NCBI RefSeq assembly: GCF_037335815.1
Contig: NZ_CP147841.1
Span: forward strand, 3,038,001 to 3,102,000
Direction: 5' to 3'
Source of the DNA: Salinirubellus litoreus
GTDB taxonomy: Archaea > Halobacteriota > Halobacteria > Halobacteriales > Haloarculaceae
DNA: 64,000 nt
The notes beneath the pieces were generated by a model. It was not told where the DNA came from. It ran no database searches and saw only the letters and a list, made by a program, of their open reading frames with translations. This document shows, in pieces, positions 35,559 to 45,377 of the stretch. Within the stretch, counting starts at the first letter, position 1. Each line of letters begins with the position of its first letter. A program made the position numbers and the translations under genes.

Positions 35559-36524
35559 ATGACGCGCACCCCCCGTGTCCTGCTGCTTCACGGGTTCCCG
35601 CCGGAGACGACCGGCGGTCCCGAGGACCTCCGGGATCACGTCGTCGAGGCGCTCCCGGACGTGGACCTGCGGCTGGCGACCGACCACGACGACGCCCGCG
35701 AGCGGATCCCCGACGCCGAGGTGGTGATCGAACACGGGATCACGGACGACCTGCTGGCACGGGCGGACTCGCTGGAGTGGCTCCAGTCGCTCAGCGCCGG
35801 CGTCGACGGGTACGACCTCGACGCGCTCGCCGAACGCGACGTCGTGGTGACGAACGTCTCCGGCGTCCACGCGAACCCCATCGCCGAGCACGTCCTCGCG
35901 CTCGCGCTCGCGTTCGAACGGCGGCTCCCACGCGCCATCGAACAGCAGCGGGACCACGAGTGGCGGCGGTTCCCCGCCGGGGAGCTCCGGGGGAGCACGC
36001 TCGGGATCGTCGGCGTGGGAGCGATCGGTGGTCGCGTGGCCGAACTGGCGAGCGCGGTCGGCATGGACGTCCTCGGCGTCAAGCGCGACACGAGCACGTA
36101 CCACGACGCCGTCGACGAGATATTCTCCCCCGACTCGCTTCACACGGTGCTCGGCCGGTCGGACTACGTCGTGCTCGCGTGCCCGCTGACCGAGGAGACC
36201 GAGGGGATGATCGGCGCGCGCGAACTCGCCTCGATCGGCCCCGACGGCGTACTCGTCAACGTCGCCCGCGGCCGAATCGTCGACCGCGACGCCCTCGTCC
36301 GCCAGATACGGGAGGGGTACCTCGGCGGCGCGGCGCTGGACGTGACCGACCCCGAGCCCCTCCCCCCGGAGTCGCCGCTGTGGGACAGCTCCGACGTGAT
36401 CGTGACACCGCACATGGCCGGCGGCTCGCCGGCGTTCCCGCGACGGTGTGCGGAACTGTTCGTCGAGAACTACCGCCGATACGTCGAGGGAGAGATGGAC
36501 GAGATGACCAATCGGGTCGTCTGA
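35559..36524 (+). CDS. D-2-hydroxyacid dehydrogenase
   Basis: The 321-aa protein has the NAD-binding GSTLGIVGVGAIGGRVAELA motif, the family segments LACPLTEETEGMIGARELA and LVNVARGRIVDRDALVRQI, and the catalytic residues: Arg in NVARG, Glu in DPEPLPPESPLW, and His in VTPHMAGG. The substrate-binding lobe includes LQSLSAGVDGYD. It reduces or oxidises a 2-hydroxy/2-oxo acid; the substrate is unknown. It is convergent with the MmgE/PrpD gene. Confidence 0.88.
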   Translation: MTRTPRVLLLHGFPPETTGGPEDLRDHVVEALPDVDLRLATDHDDARERIPDAEVVIEHGITDDLLARADSLEWLQSLSAGVDGYDLDALAERDVVVTNVSGVHANPIAEHVLALALAFERRLPRAIEQQRDHEWRRFPAGELRGSTLGIVGVGAIGGRVAELASAVGMDVLGVKRDTSTYHDAVDEIFSPDSLHTVLGRSDYVVLACPLTEETEGMIGARELASIGPDGVLVNVARGRIVDRDALVRQIREGYLGGAALDVTDPEPLPPESPLWDSSDVIVTPHMAGGSPAFPRRCAELFVENYRRYVEGEMDEMTNRVV

Positions 36525-36547
36525 GGCGGGGAGTAGGAGCGTCCGGG

Positions 36548-37915
36548 TCAGGGCCGGGCCGCCTCACAGAGCGCCCGCGGATCCGAGTCGGGGAGTCCGC
36601 GGGCCAGCTCCCACAGTTCCTCGGTCGACGCCTCACCGACGACGGGTGCGGCGAGCCCCTGGAACTTCTCCCGAAGCTCCGAAGTCGAGAGGGGGTTCCG
36701 CTCGTCGCCCTTGGGGTAGCGGATCTCCTCCGTGCGTTCGGTGCCGTCCTCGAACTCGACGATCACGCGCGTGCTCCGCGCCTCGGGGACCCGTTCGGCG
36801 AGGTCCTCGGCGGCGGTCACCGAGATCCGCTCGGCCAGCCCATAGGCCTCGTCGGTCAGCGCCCCCTCGGCGAACGACGCCTTCGAGGAGTCCCCGTTGC
36901 GTAGCCGGGTGGCGACCGCGAACGGGATGGAGAACTTGGCCTCCAGATCGTTCTCGGGGCGGGTTTCGGTCAGGCGGGCCGCGTCGGGGTAGGTCTCGAC
37001 GCGCACCGACGCCACGGTATCGGGGTCGACCCTCCCCCGCGCCTCGATGGCGTCCAGCGCGTCGAGCGCGCCGTGTGTGTACCGGCAGGCGGCGTGGTTC
37101 TTGAAGTACCCACGAGTTATCTCCCAGCGCTCGCCGAGCGCGTCGGCGACGGCCGCCCGGTCGAACCCGTCCGCACAGAGACGATCCAGGTGGCGAGCGA
37201 GGCCGTCGTCGAGGCCGGTGAACCCCGCGGCGGCCTGATCCGCCGCCAGGATCCCGTTCATCGCGCTCATCCCCGCGTAGGTGTTCCTCACGGTTGCGCC
37301 CTCGGTCGCGGCGTCGAACCGGGTGTGGAGCGCGTGGTTCGCACCGATCCGCATCGCTGCCAGCGTCGTCCTCTCGTCGTACTCCCGGAACCGCGAGACG
37401 CCGGCCGCCGCGCCCACGGTTCCCCAGACGCCGTGCATGTGGTACTCGGGGGCCAGGGGCGTGCAGGCGATGCCGACGCGGGCGGCGACCTCGTAGCCGG
37501 CGACGAACGAGGTGAGGAGGCGGCGACCGGCGGTCCCGGTCCCGTTTCGGGCCCGGTCTTCGTCACCTCCCTCGGCCTCCGCGACGGCGAGCACCGCCGG
37601 CAGGACGTGCATCGCCGGGTGGCCAGCCGAGTACTTGTGCCCCTCGTCGAGTTCGAGCACCGTTCCCGCGCCGCCGTTGGCGAGCGCAGCACGGGTAGCG
37701 GACGCCGTCCGGTCGGTCCCGAGCACCGTCGCCGGCCCGCCGCTCGACCGCTCGGCGAACGCGGCCGCGTACGGCGCGGTCGACCCGCCGAGTATCGCGC
37801 CGATCGAGTCCGCGACCACCAGCGTCGCGCGGTCGAGCGCCTCCGCCGGGATCGCTCCAAGATCGAGCGAGGCGGCGAACGCGGCGGCCTCGCGCTCGGC
37901 GCTCGTCCCGCTCAT
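36548..37915 (-). CDS. MmgE/PrpD family protein
   Basis: The 455-aa product contains GSTAPYAAAFAERS, AALANGGAGTVLELDEGHKYSAGHPAMHVLPAVLAVAEAEG, AARVGIACTPLAPEYHMHGVWGTVGAAAGVSRF, and YFKNHAACRYTHGALDALD, the known MmgE/PrpD landmarks. Family members dehydrate 2-methylcitrate or isomerise/decarboxylate related acids. The start overlaps the stop of the hydantoinase gene (TGATG), so the two form a translationally coupled pair. That pairing suggests a substrate in amide or ureide catabolism rather than propionate use, but this is inferred. Confidence 0.86.
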   Translation of the reverse strand: MSGTSAEREAAAFAASLDLGAIPAEALDRATLVVADSIGAILGGSTAPYAAAFAERSSGGPATVLGTDRTASATRAALANGGAGTVLELDEGHKYSAGHPAMHVLPAVLAVAEAEGGDEDRARNGTGTAGRRLLTSFVAGYEVAARVGIACTPLAPEYHMHGVWGTVGAAAGVSRFREYDERTTLAAMRIGANHALHTRFDAATEGATVRNTYAGMSAMNGILAADQAAAGFTGLDDGLARHLDRLCADGFDRAAVADALGERWEITRGYFKNHAACRYTHGALDALDAIEARGRVDPDTVASVRVETYPDAARLTETRPENDLEAKFSIPFAVATRLRNGDSSKASFAEGALTDEAYGLAERISVTAAEDLAERVPEARSTRVIVEFEDGTERTEEIRYPKGDERNPLSTSELREKFQGLAAPVVGEASTEELWELARGLPDSDPRALCEAARP

Positions 37916-39300
37916 CACTCGCTCCAGTCGGGCAGGTCGCGCTCGACGAACCGGCCCGTTCCGGGCTCGGCGACGATCTCGCCGCCGTCGACTACGAGCT
38001 GCCCGCGGACGAACGTCTGTTTTACTGCACCGGTGACCTCCCGGCCGTCGTACAGCGAGAACGTCGCGTTCGAGGCGTTCTCCGTCTCTTCGATCGTCCA
38101 CGTCTCGTCGGGATCGAAGACGACGACGTCGGCGTCCGTGCCCGGTTCGAGCGTCCCCTTCTCCGGGAAGCCGAACGTCCGGGCCGGGTTCGTACACATC
38201 ACGCGAACCAGGAACGGGTAGGAGAACCCCCGCTGGTTGACCGCCACCTCGTGGAACACGGGGAGGCTGTACTGGGCGCTGTTGGCCCCGAACGGGCTAT
38301 CCCACCAGTTCTCGACCTCCTCCTTGTACTCGCGGTGGTAGACGGAGTGGTCCGTCGAGACCACGCTGAGTGTCCCGTCGCGGAGGTACTCGAACATCGC
38401 CTCGACGTCGTCGTCGGTCCGGAGCGGCGGCGCGATCAGGGGGAGGTTCCCCCGGGACTCGTGGATCTCGCGGGTCAGCGCGGTGTAGTGGGTGCAGGTC
38501 TCCGCCCGTATCCGCGAGCCGTCCCCCTGGAACCCCGAGAGCACCTCGGCGGACTGGCGACAGGAGGTGTGGATACCGTAGTACTTGACGCCGTGCTCGC
38601 GGGCCATCCGGGCGACGTCGTCGGCGGCCATCGCCTCGGCGTAGTCCGGGCGGGAGTCCGGGTAGTACTGCGGGTCACCCTTCCCCTCGCGCTTGAGTCG
38701 CTCGGCGAGGTGCTCACAGACCGAGGGGTCCTCGGTGTGCATCGTGGCGACGGCGTCCTCGGCGGCGATGCGCTCGAACGCGCTGTCGACGAACCCGTTC
38801 GATACGCCCACCGGGTAGGTCGACATGAACATCTTGAACGACGTGACCCCCTCCTCGACCGCTTCGGGGATCGCGTCGAGCGTCCCCTCGGTCTCCCGCG
38901 AGAGCACGCCGTGGAGGCTGTAGTCCACGTAGGACTCGTCCTCCTTGGCACGCTTGTGTGCGATACCGTCGAGCAGGCCGGCGTCCTCGTCGGTCCCCGC
39001 ACGGTCCCGTCCCTGCCAGGCGAAGTCGACGAAGGTGGTCATCCCGCCGAGCGCCGCGGCCGCCGTCTCGGCCGGCATCGTCCCCGCGCGGTTCTCGGGC
39101 ACCTCGTCGATGTGGACGTGCGGGTCGACCACGCCGGGCATGACCAGCCGGTCCGCCGCGTCGATCCGCCGGTCGGCCTCGGGCAGTGACGCCTCGTGGC
39201 CGACGGCCACGATGGTCCCGTCGTCGATCGCGACGCTCCCCTCGGAGACGCCGGTCGGCGTCACCAGCCGCCCGCCCGCGATCACCGTGTCGACTGTCAT
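37915..39300 (-). CDS. Hydantoinase/dihydropyrimidinase-family amidohydrolase
   Basis: The 461-aa protein has the metal-binding start VMPGVVDPHVHIDEV (HxH), the Lys that is normally carboxylated in VTSFKMFMSTYP, further metal His in MHTEDPSV and YYGIHTSCRQS, and the Asp in VVSTDHSVYHREYKEE. The C-terminal NPARTFGFPEKGTLEPGTDADVVVFD closes the composite beta domain. It opens a cyclic amide ring such as hydantoin, dihydropyrimidine or allantoin. A divergent M20 carbamoylase would remove the resulting N-carbamoyl group. Confidence 0.88.
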   Translation of the reverse strand: MTVDTVIAGGRLVTPTGVSEGSVAIDDGTIVAVGHEASLPEADRRIDAADRLVMPGVVDPHVHIDEVPENRAGTMPAETAAAALGGMTTFVDFAWQGRDRAGTDEDAGLLDGIAHKRAKEDESYVDYSLHGVLSRETEGTLDAIPEAVEEGVTSFKMFMSTYPVGVSNGFVDSAFERIAAEDAVATMHTEDPSVCEHLAERLKREGKGDPQYYPDSRPDYAEAMAADDVARMAREHGVKYYGIHTSCRQSAEVLSGFQGDGSRIRAETCTHYTALTREIHESRGNLPLIAPPLRTDDDVEAMFEYLRDGTLSVVSTDHSVYHREYKEEVENWWDSPFGANSAQYSLPVFHEVAVNQRGFSYPFLVRVMCTNPARTFGFPEKGTLEPGTDADVVVFDPDETWTIEETENASNATFSLYDGREVTGAVKQTFVRGQLVVDGGEIVAEPGTGRFVERDLPDWSE

Positions 39301-39690
39301 CGACCTACGAACCGGACCCTGGGGCTAATAGTTTGTCCCGGACGGCGGGGCAGTACCTGGAATCGACAGCGAACGGCGAAACGGTCGATTGGGCGCGATC
39401 CAGCCGGAGCCGCCCGGCCGCGAGGGCGAGCATTCATATCCGAAACCGGGACCACCGACCCCGTGACCTGACGGATCGCTCACGGGGCGACCGCGGGAGC
39501 CCGGCACGCCGTCCCGTGAGGGGCGAGGAGTCGTGCCGGCTGTTCGAGGAGTCCGTACGCGATCGGGGGTGATGCGGCTCGGCGGGGTTCAGTCCGCCGG
39601 AACCCGCGACCTGGCGTCGCCGGGCCGCGGGCGGAGCACCGCCGCCGCCCTGGCGGTGGGGTTTATCCTCGCTGGCCCGGCTGTCGGGGT
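39301..39690. other. Divergent promoter region between hydantoinase and M20 hydrolase
   Basis: No gene is seen in these 390 bases. TATA-like stretches lie about 25-30 bases before both starts: aatagttt near 39328 (read on the minus strand for hydantoinase) and gtttatcc at 39661 (plus strand, for the M20 hydrolase). Both suggest leaderless or nearly leaderless transcripts. A third AT-rich spot (attcatatcc) is at about 39431. Confidence 0.45.
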
Positions 39691-40944
39691 ATGGAGATCG
39701 AGGTAGATCGAGAGCGCCTCCGTGCGGATCTCGAGGCGAACGGGCACATCGGCGAGATCGAGGTCGAGGAGGGGTGGGGCCGGACCGTCCTGACGGGGAC
39801 CGACGCCGACCGGCAGGCCCGGGACAGGTTCGTCGATCGGCTCGAGGACGCCGGGCTCGAAGTCCGGGTCGACCCGGTCGGCAACGTCGCCGGACGGTGG
39901 ATGCCCGAAAGCGCTGACTCTGGGGCGTCGCCGGTCGCCGCCGGCAGCCACCTCGACTCGGTTCCGGAGGGGGGTATCTTCGACGGGCCGCTCGGCGCGT
40001 ACGCCGCGCTGGAGGCCGTCAGAGCGATCCAGGAGTCGTCGGTCGAGCCCGTGCGGCCGCTGGAGGTCGTCTCCTGGACCGAGGAGGAGGGGGTCCGGTT
40101 CGGCACCGGCCTGCTCGGCTCGTCGGTCGCCAGCGGGATCCGCTCCCGCGAGGAGGCGCTCGCGCTGACCGACGAGGACGGGGAGTCGCTGGGCGAGGCC
40201 CTCGACGGTATCGGCTACCGCGGCGAGGCCACGGTCGACCCGGCGTCGTGGTCGGCGTGGCTCGAACTCCACGTCGAGCAGGGGTCGATCCTCGAATCGG
40301 CGGGTGTCCCCGTCGGCGTGGTCTCGGCCATCGCGGGGATCGCGAACTGCGCGGTGGCGTTCGAGGGGGAGGCTAACCACGCGGGCGCGACCCCGATGGA
40401 CGAGCGCCGGGACGCGCTCGCCGCCGCGAGCGAGTTCGTCCTCGACGTCGAGCGAGCCGCCCGCGAAGCGGTGCAGGAGGGCCACGAGGCGGCGGTCGGG
40501 ACCGTCGGTCGGCTCGGGGTCTCGCCGAACGCCAACAACGTCGTCCCGGGCCGGGTGGAGCTGACGACCGACCAGCGCGACGTCGACGACGCGGTGCTAC
40601 GTGGACTGGTCGAGGCAGCGTCGGCGAGCGCCGACCGGATCGAATCGGAACGTCCGGTGAGCGCCGACTTCGACCACTACCGGCTGACGGAGCCGAGCCA
40701 CATGAGCGACCGGTGTGTCGAGGCGGCGACTGGAGCGGCCGATCGCGCCGGTTTAGAGTGCTCGGGGATGCACTCGGCGGGACTGCACGACACGGCGAAC
40801 GTGGCGAACGTCACCGACACCGTGCTGCTGTTCGCGCCCTCCGAGGACGGCGTCTCGCACAACCCCCGGGAGTGGACCGACTGGGCGGACTGTGCGAACG
40901 CGACGCGGGTGCTCGCGGGCGCGATGGCCGACCTGGCGACCTGA
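39691..40944 (+). CDS. M20-family Zn hydrolase (N-carbamoyl-amino-acid hydrolase/allantoate amidohydrolase type)
   Basis: The 417-aa protein matches the AmaB/hydantoin-carbamoylase group: GSHLDSVPEGGIFDGPLGAYAAL (metal His and Asp), SWTEEEGVRFGTGLLGS (catalytic Glu pair), EGEANHAGATPMDERRDAL in the dimerisation domain, and GMHSAGLHDTANVANV close to the usual SGAGHDA. It removes the carbamoyl or ureido group left by hydantoinase-type ring opening. It is divergent from the hydantoinase gene, which supports one pathway. Confidence 0.88.
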   Translation: MEIEVDRERLRADLEANGHIGEIEVEEGWGRTVLTGTDADRQARDRFVDRLEDAGLEVRVDPVGNVAGRWMPESADSGASPVAAGSHLDSVPEGGIFDGPLGAYAALEAVRAIQESSVEPVRPLEVVSWTEEEGVRFGTGLLGSSVASGIRSREEALALTDEDGESLGEALDGIGYRGEATVDPASWSAWLELHVEQGSILESAGVPVGVVSAIAGIANCAVAFEGEANHAGATPMDERRDALAAASEFVLDVERAAREAVQEGHEAAVGTVGRLGVSPNANNVVPGRVELTTDQRDVDDAVLRGLVEAASASADRIESERPVSADFDHYRLTEPSHMSDRCVEAATGAADRAGLECSGMHSAGLHDTANVANVTDTVLLFAPSEDGVSHNPREWTDWADCANATRVLAGAMADLAT

Positions 40945-41079
40945 GCCGCTGCCCCTGTCGCGTCGCTCCGGTCGGTGGCCGAACCTCGGAGTCCGGCCGT
41001 CGGAGGAGGTGACCCGATCCGGACGGGCCCCCGCGAGCGGAACGTTTCTGTACCGCCCGTTCGTCGGCGTCGTACGGGG

Positions 41080-41604
41080 ATGTCCCTCCTACGGAATCAT
41101 CCGGACCTCTCGCGTCGGATCCGCCAGTCCCTCGGTCCTCACATCGACGCGGTCGCCCGGAAACTCGGTCGCGTCCAGTACCGGATCCGCCCCTCGGAGT
41201 ACGTCGGCACCGTGACGCTCGACATCGCCGACTTCGAGGAGCGGCTGTCCGAGATCGGGTTCGAGTGGGACCCCGTGAGCCTCTACCACCGGACGCCGTC
41301 GGGGACCCATACGAACGGTAGCTGGGTGTACCGGTCGTCGCGGCTGGCCGACAGACAGCTCCACGTGATCCTCTTCGCCCAGGCCCGCGATCAGATCGAC
41401 GTCTACGCCCACGAGGAGTTCAGCTGGATACGCCACCCGCTGAAGCACGCCCGACACGAGCGGATACGGCGCGAGGAGGGCGCGAGGGAGATGCACCGGG
41501 TGCTGGACCGGATGAGCGTGGACTACTACCACGAACCCTGGCCCATCCGGAAGGGCTCCCATCTGCTACAGCGCGTTCGCGGATGGGATCGAACGGGCGG
41601 GTGA
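41080..41604 (+). CDS. Conserved haloarchaeal protein of unknown function
   Basis: The 174-aa protein has a basic, Arg-rich start (RNHPDLSRRIRQSLGPHID), then a mixed region with WVYRSSRLADRQLHVILFA and QIDVYAHEEFSWIRHPLKHARHERIR. No catalytic motif or membrane helix is seen. I recognise the type as a conserved haloarchaeal hypothetical. It is convergent with the MFS transporter gene, 15 bases apart. Confidence 0.65.
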   Translation: MSLLRNHPDLSRRIRQSLGPHIDAVARKLGRVQYRIRPSEYVGTVTLDIADFEERLSEIGFEWDPVSLYHRTPSGTHTNGSWVYRSSRLADRQLHVILFAQARDQIDVYAHEEFSWIRHPLKHARHERIRREEGAREMHRVLDRMSVDYYHEPWPIRKGSHLLQRVRGWDRTGG

Positions 41605-41619
41605 GTGCTCCCTTCCGTC

Positions 41620-42891
41620 TCACGACTCCGGCGACCCCTCACCGCGGCGCATCGAGAGGAAGACGACGGCCCCTGCCGCGCTCACGACCGCGACGAGCGG
41701 GAACGCCGCTCCCATGCCGACCCGTTCGGCGAGCGCGCCGAACAGCAGCGGCCCGGCCGCCCCGCCGAGCGACCCCGCGGTGAGCATCACGCCGAACAGA
41801 CTCCCGCTGAACCCACGCTCGGAGTACGCGGAGGTGATGGCGTTCATCGCCGGGAGGGCCGCCCACAGCACGACACCGGCGAGGAAGAACCAGACGACGA
41901 GCGCGAGCGCCACGGGTGGAACGAGCGCGGTCCCGGCCAGCGCGAGCGACGAGCCCACCATCGCCGCGACACCCAGGGTCCGACGGTCCATCGTGTCCGC
42001 GAGCGTCCCGGCACCGAGCGAGGCGATGCCCGCCCCGACGAGCATGGCGAAGAAGACGCCGTTTGCGAGCCCGGTGGTCGTCCCCGCGTGCTCGACGAGG
42101 TAGGAGGTGACGTACGTTCGAACCGCACCGAGCTCTGTCGAGATGGCGAGGTTCGCCAAGAACAGCACGAGGACCCAGCGCCTGAGCGGCACGGAGAAGA
42201 AGGTGTGCGGGACGAACCGCCGCCAGCCCGATCCCGTCCGAGCGGTCCCCGCCTCGGCGTCGGGGTCGGATCCCCCGTCGGGTTCGACCGTCGGCCCCGA
42301 GGACTCCGGGAGGTCGCGGAACAGTGCGAGGAAGACAGCCCCGTAGACGAGCCCGACGCCGGCGCTGACCGTGAGCGCGAACCGCCAGTCGAAGACGGCG
42401 GCGAGCCCGCCGACGAGCGCCGGGGCGAGCGCCGTCCCGACCACCCCACCCAACCCGTGGATTCCCATCGCCTTCCCCTCGGTCGTCGACCCTTCGAGGT
42501 CACTGATGAGCGACATCCCCGCGGGGTGGTACGTGCTCCCGCCGAGGCCCGCGAGCGCCTCGGCGAACACGAGCGTCTCGTAGTTCTGCGCGCCGGCCGC
42601 GACCAGGATCCCCGCCGCGAGTACGACCATCCCGACCGCGAGTATCCACCGCTGGCCGATGCGGTCGGCGAGCGCCCCCGCCGGCAGTTGAAACACCGAG
42701 TAGGTGACGTAGAAGACGGTGAGGAGCGCCCCCGCCTCGGCATAGGAGATGGCGAAGTCGTTCACCAGCAGGGGGAGGATGGGCGGGAGCGCGACGCTGT
42801 AGAACTCGTTGACGGCGTGGGCGGCGGTGACGAGCCACACCTCCCGGGGGTTCGAGACGGAGAACAGCCGCGAGCGGAGGGTGCCTGACAC
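41620..42891 (-). CDS. MFS transporter
   Basis: The 423-aa protein has about twelve hydrophobic segments, the MFS cytosolic loop GALADRIGQRWILAVGM after helix 2 and a related loop GAGTLADTMDRRTLGVAAMVG in the second half. A charged central loop of about 30 residues (EPDGGSDPDAEAGTARTGSG) separates the halves. It belongs to the drug/sugar exporter-like branch; the substrate is unknown. Confidence 0.87.
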   Translation of the reverse strand: MSGTLRSRLFSVSNPREVWLVTAAHAVNEFYSVALPPILPLLVNDFAISYAEAGALLTVFYVTYSVFQLPAGALADRIGQRWILAVGMVVLAAGILVAAGAQNYETLVFAEALAGLGGSTYHPAGMSLISDLEGSTTEGKAMGIHGLGGVVGTALAPALVGGLAAVFDWRFALTVSAGVGLVYGAVFLALFRDLPESSGPTVEPDGGSDPDAEAGTARTGSGWRRFVPHTFFSVPLRRWVLVLFLANLAISTELGAVRTYVTSYLVEHAGTTTGLANGVFFAMLVGAGIASLGAGTLADTMDRRTLGVAAMVGSSLALAGTALVPPVALALVVWFFLAGVVLWAALPAMNAITSAYSERGFSGSLFGVMLTAGSLGGAAGPLLFGALAERVGMGAAFPLVAVVSAAGAVVFLSMRRGEGSPES

Positions 42892-42992
42892 AGGCCCTCT
42901 CCCCGCGAGCGGGTCATGAGGATTGCGGTCCGTTCTGGCGGGACGGCGTGGAGTCCCGTGTCGATGGCCGGCCCGGACCGCGGTCGGACGTC

Positions 42993-45308
42993 CTACTCGC
43001 CGGTCAGCGACTCCAGTAGTTCGATCGCGAGCCCCTTGTCGAGCGGGTCGTTCGCGTTCCCGCAGTGGGGCGACTGCACGCAGGCCGGACAGCCGCCCTC
43101 GCAGGGACAGGAACGGAGCATCGAGAGCGTCGTCCCGAGCAACGCGTCGATATCCGCGTAGGCTTCCCTGGTGAGGCCCACACCGCCCGGATAGCCGTCG
43201 TAGACGAACACCGTGCTCCGTCCGGTGTGGGGATGCATCGGCGTCGAGACGCCGCCGATGTCACGCCGATCGCAGAGCACCTCGTTCGGGAGCATGGAGA
43301 TGATCGCGTGCTCGGCGGCATGGATGCCGCCGTCGAACGGACCCGACGCCGCTCGCATCGACCGTTCCGCGTCCTCGGGGACGGTGAAGTAGAACGCGCG
43401 GGTCCGGAGGGAGGTCTCGGGCAGGTCCAGTTCCTCCTCGCCGATCGGCTGGCCGGTGTTCGCGTCGCGTCGCTGGAACCCCGTGATGCGCTTTCGCATC
43501 GTCACCTCGGCGAACCTGACGGGAACGTCCTCGCGTGCCGCGAGGCGCTTTCCGGTGACGTCGCGCTCGACGGTGATCGCCTTCTCGTGGAGCGTCTCGG
43601 TGTAGTAGTCGGCCCACGTCGGTTCGAGTTCGGCGACCCCGTGGTCGAGGTCGAGGTCGCGGACCTCGTACTTGCGGCCCTGGTGGTGATACACCGCGCC
43701 GCGGTGGGCGTCCCGCATCGCGTCCTCGAAGGGGAGCTTCGCGACGACCTCCCCCCGTCGTGTGTCCTTCAGCTGAACCCCCCGGTCGTCGATGGTCCGC
43801 AGGCTCATCGAGTGGTGCGGGCTCCCATCGATCGTCCAGCGCGTCCCGTCGGGGGTCTCGCGGCGGTCGAGGTCGCCCGTCGATTCGAGGTGAGCGAGGA
43901 GGTCGGGGAACCCCTCGCCGAACCACCGCTCGTCGTCGATCGAGAGCCAGTTCTCCCGGGCGGCACACCGCACGTGATCGGGGAGTAGCTCGTCGTTCTC
44001 GGGGTTCGAGACCGCCCGTTCGGGGTCGCCGTCGAAGAGCGCCCGCGGGTCGTGCATCAGGTACTGGTCGAGCTGGTCCTCGCCGGCCACGAGGACGACC
44101 AGCGCGGGGTCGGTGCCCCGGCCCGCGCGGCCCGCGCGCTGGAATGCCGACATCCTGGTCCCGGGGTAGCCGTCGAGCAGGACGACGTCGAGCCCGCCAA
44201 CGTCGACGCCGAGTTCGAGCGCGCTCGTCGACCAGGTGCCACGGATCTCGCCCGAATCGAGGCCGGCTTCGACCTCGCGCCGCCGGTCGTCGGTGAGCGC
44301 GGCGTGGTAGGCGACGGTGCTCCGGGCGGCGTCGTGGGCCCCCCGCTTGCGGAGCTCCTTCGCCGACTCGCTCGCGTACCGCTCGGCGGTCTGTCTGGAG
44401 CCGGTGAAGACGAGCGTCTGGAACCCTCGCTCCACGAGGTCGACGAACAGCCGCCGGGTCTCGGTGTGCGAGGAACGCCGCCGACCGTCGCCCCAGCCCT
44501 CGCCGTCGCCGTACTCGGGGGGGTTCCAGAGCAGCCAGTGGGTTGGCCCCGTCGCGGACGTGTCCTCGGTCACGAGATCGAACGACCCCTCGGGCTGGCC
44601 GGTGACGGTCGCGGCGTGCTCGACGGGGTTGCCGATCGTGGCCGAACAGCAGACGTACTGCGGGTCGGCGTCGAACCGTTCGGCGACCCGGGCGAGCCGG
44701 CGGAGGACGAGCGACACCCCGGAACCGAACACGCCGCGGTACTCGTGGACCTCGTCCACGACCACGGTTTCGAGCCGCTCGACGAACCAGTCCCACAGCC
44801 GGTGGGCGTGCGGGAGGATCCCGTAGTGGAGCATGTCCGGGGTCGTCAGGAGGACGGTCGGCTGTCGCTCGCGGATGGCCGCCTTCTCGTCGCGGTCCTG
44901 CCGGCCGGTGTAGCGTGCGACGGTCACCCCGGAGGCGAACCCCAGGTCGTCGGCGAGCGACGAGAGACTCCCGGCCTGATCCTCGATGAGCGCGACCTGC
45001 GGGGCGACGTAGAGGGCGGTCGCGCGGCGGTCGAGCGCCCGCTCGAACGCGGGGACGGTGTACGCGAGGCTCTTCCCGGACGCCGTGGGCGTCGCGAGGA
45101 CGACGTTGCGGCCGTCCCGAACGCCCTCGACGGCACGGACCTGGTGATCGAAGAGCCGCGGAATGCCGCGCTCGCGGAGCGCCGTTTCGAGACGCCCGTC
45201 GACCTCGCACTCGGCGAACGACGCCTCGCGGCCCTCGACGGTCTCGTGGGTCCGTATCTGCCCCTCGTAGTACGGTCGGTCGCGCAGCCAGCCGACGGTG
45301 TCCTCCAC
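42993..45308 (-). CDS. MrfA/YprA-type DEAD/DEAH-box helicase with four-Cys C-terminus
   Basis: The 771-aa protein has helicase motif I (ATPTASGKSLAY), Ia (LYVAPQVALIED), DEVH as motif II in VVVDEVHEYRG, SAT in CCSATIGNP, and motifs V-VI (TSALELGVDVGG, QRAGRAGRGTDPALVVLV). The C-terminal part ends in CPCEGGCPACVQSPHCGN, the four-Cys DUF1998/MZB zinc site of MrfA-type helicases. These act in repair of crosslinked or bulky DNA damage in bacteria. The archaeal role is inferred. Confidence 0.88.
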   Translation of the reverse strand: MEDTVGWLRDRPYYEGQIRTHETVEGREASFAECEVDGRLETALRERGIPRLFDHQVRAVEGVRDGRNVVLATPTASGKSLAYTVPAFERALDRRATALYVAPQVALIEDQAGSLSSLADDLGFASGVTVARYTGRQDRDEKAAIRERQPTVLLTTPDMLHYGILPHAHRLWDWFVERLETVVVDEVHEYRGVFGSGVSLVLRRLARVAERFDADPQYVCCSATIGNPVEHAATVTGQPEGSFDLVTEDTSATGPTHWLLWNPPEYGDGEGWGDGRRRSSHTETRRLFVDLVERGFQTLVFTGSRQTAERYASESAKELRKRGAHDAARSTVAYHAALTDDRRREVEAGLDSGEIRGTWSTSALELGVDVGGLDVVLLDGYPGTRMSAFQRAGRAGRGTDPALVVLVAGEDQLDQYLMHDPRALFDGDPERAVSNPENDELLPDHVRCAARENWLSIDDERWFGEGFPDLLAHLESTGDLDRRETPDGTRWTIDGSPHHSMSLRTIDDRGVQLKDTRRGEVVAKLPFEDAMRDAHRGAVYHHQGRKYEVRDLDLDHGVAELEPTWADYYTETLHEKAITVERDVTGKRLAAREDVPVRFAEVTMRKRITGFQRRDANTGQPIGEEELDLPETSLRTRAFYFTVPEDAERSMRAASGPFDGGIHAAEHAIISMLPNEVLCDRRDIGGVSTPMHPHTGRSTVFVYDGYPGGVGLTREAYADIDALLGTTLSMLRSCPCEGGCPACVQSPHCGNANDPLDKGLAIELLESLTGE

Positions 45309-45377
45309 ACCCGGGATAGTCGGAGGCCAGGCCTAACGCTTCCGGGTCGGGGGAGGGAGTTCCCGAACGGCCGGGGT

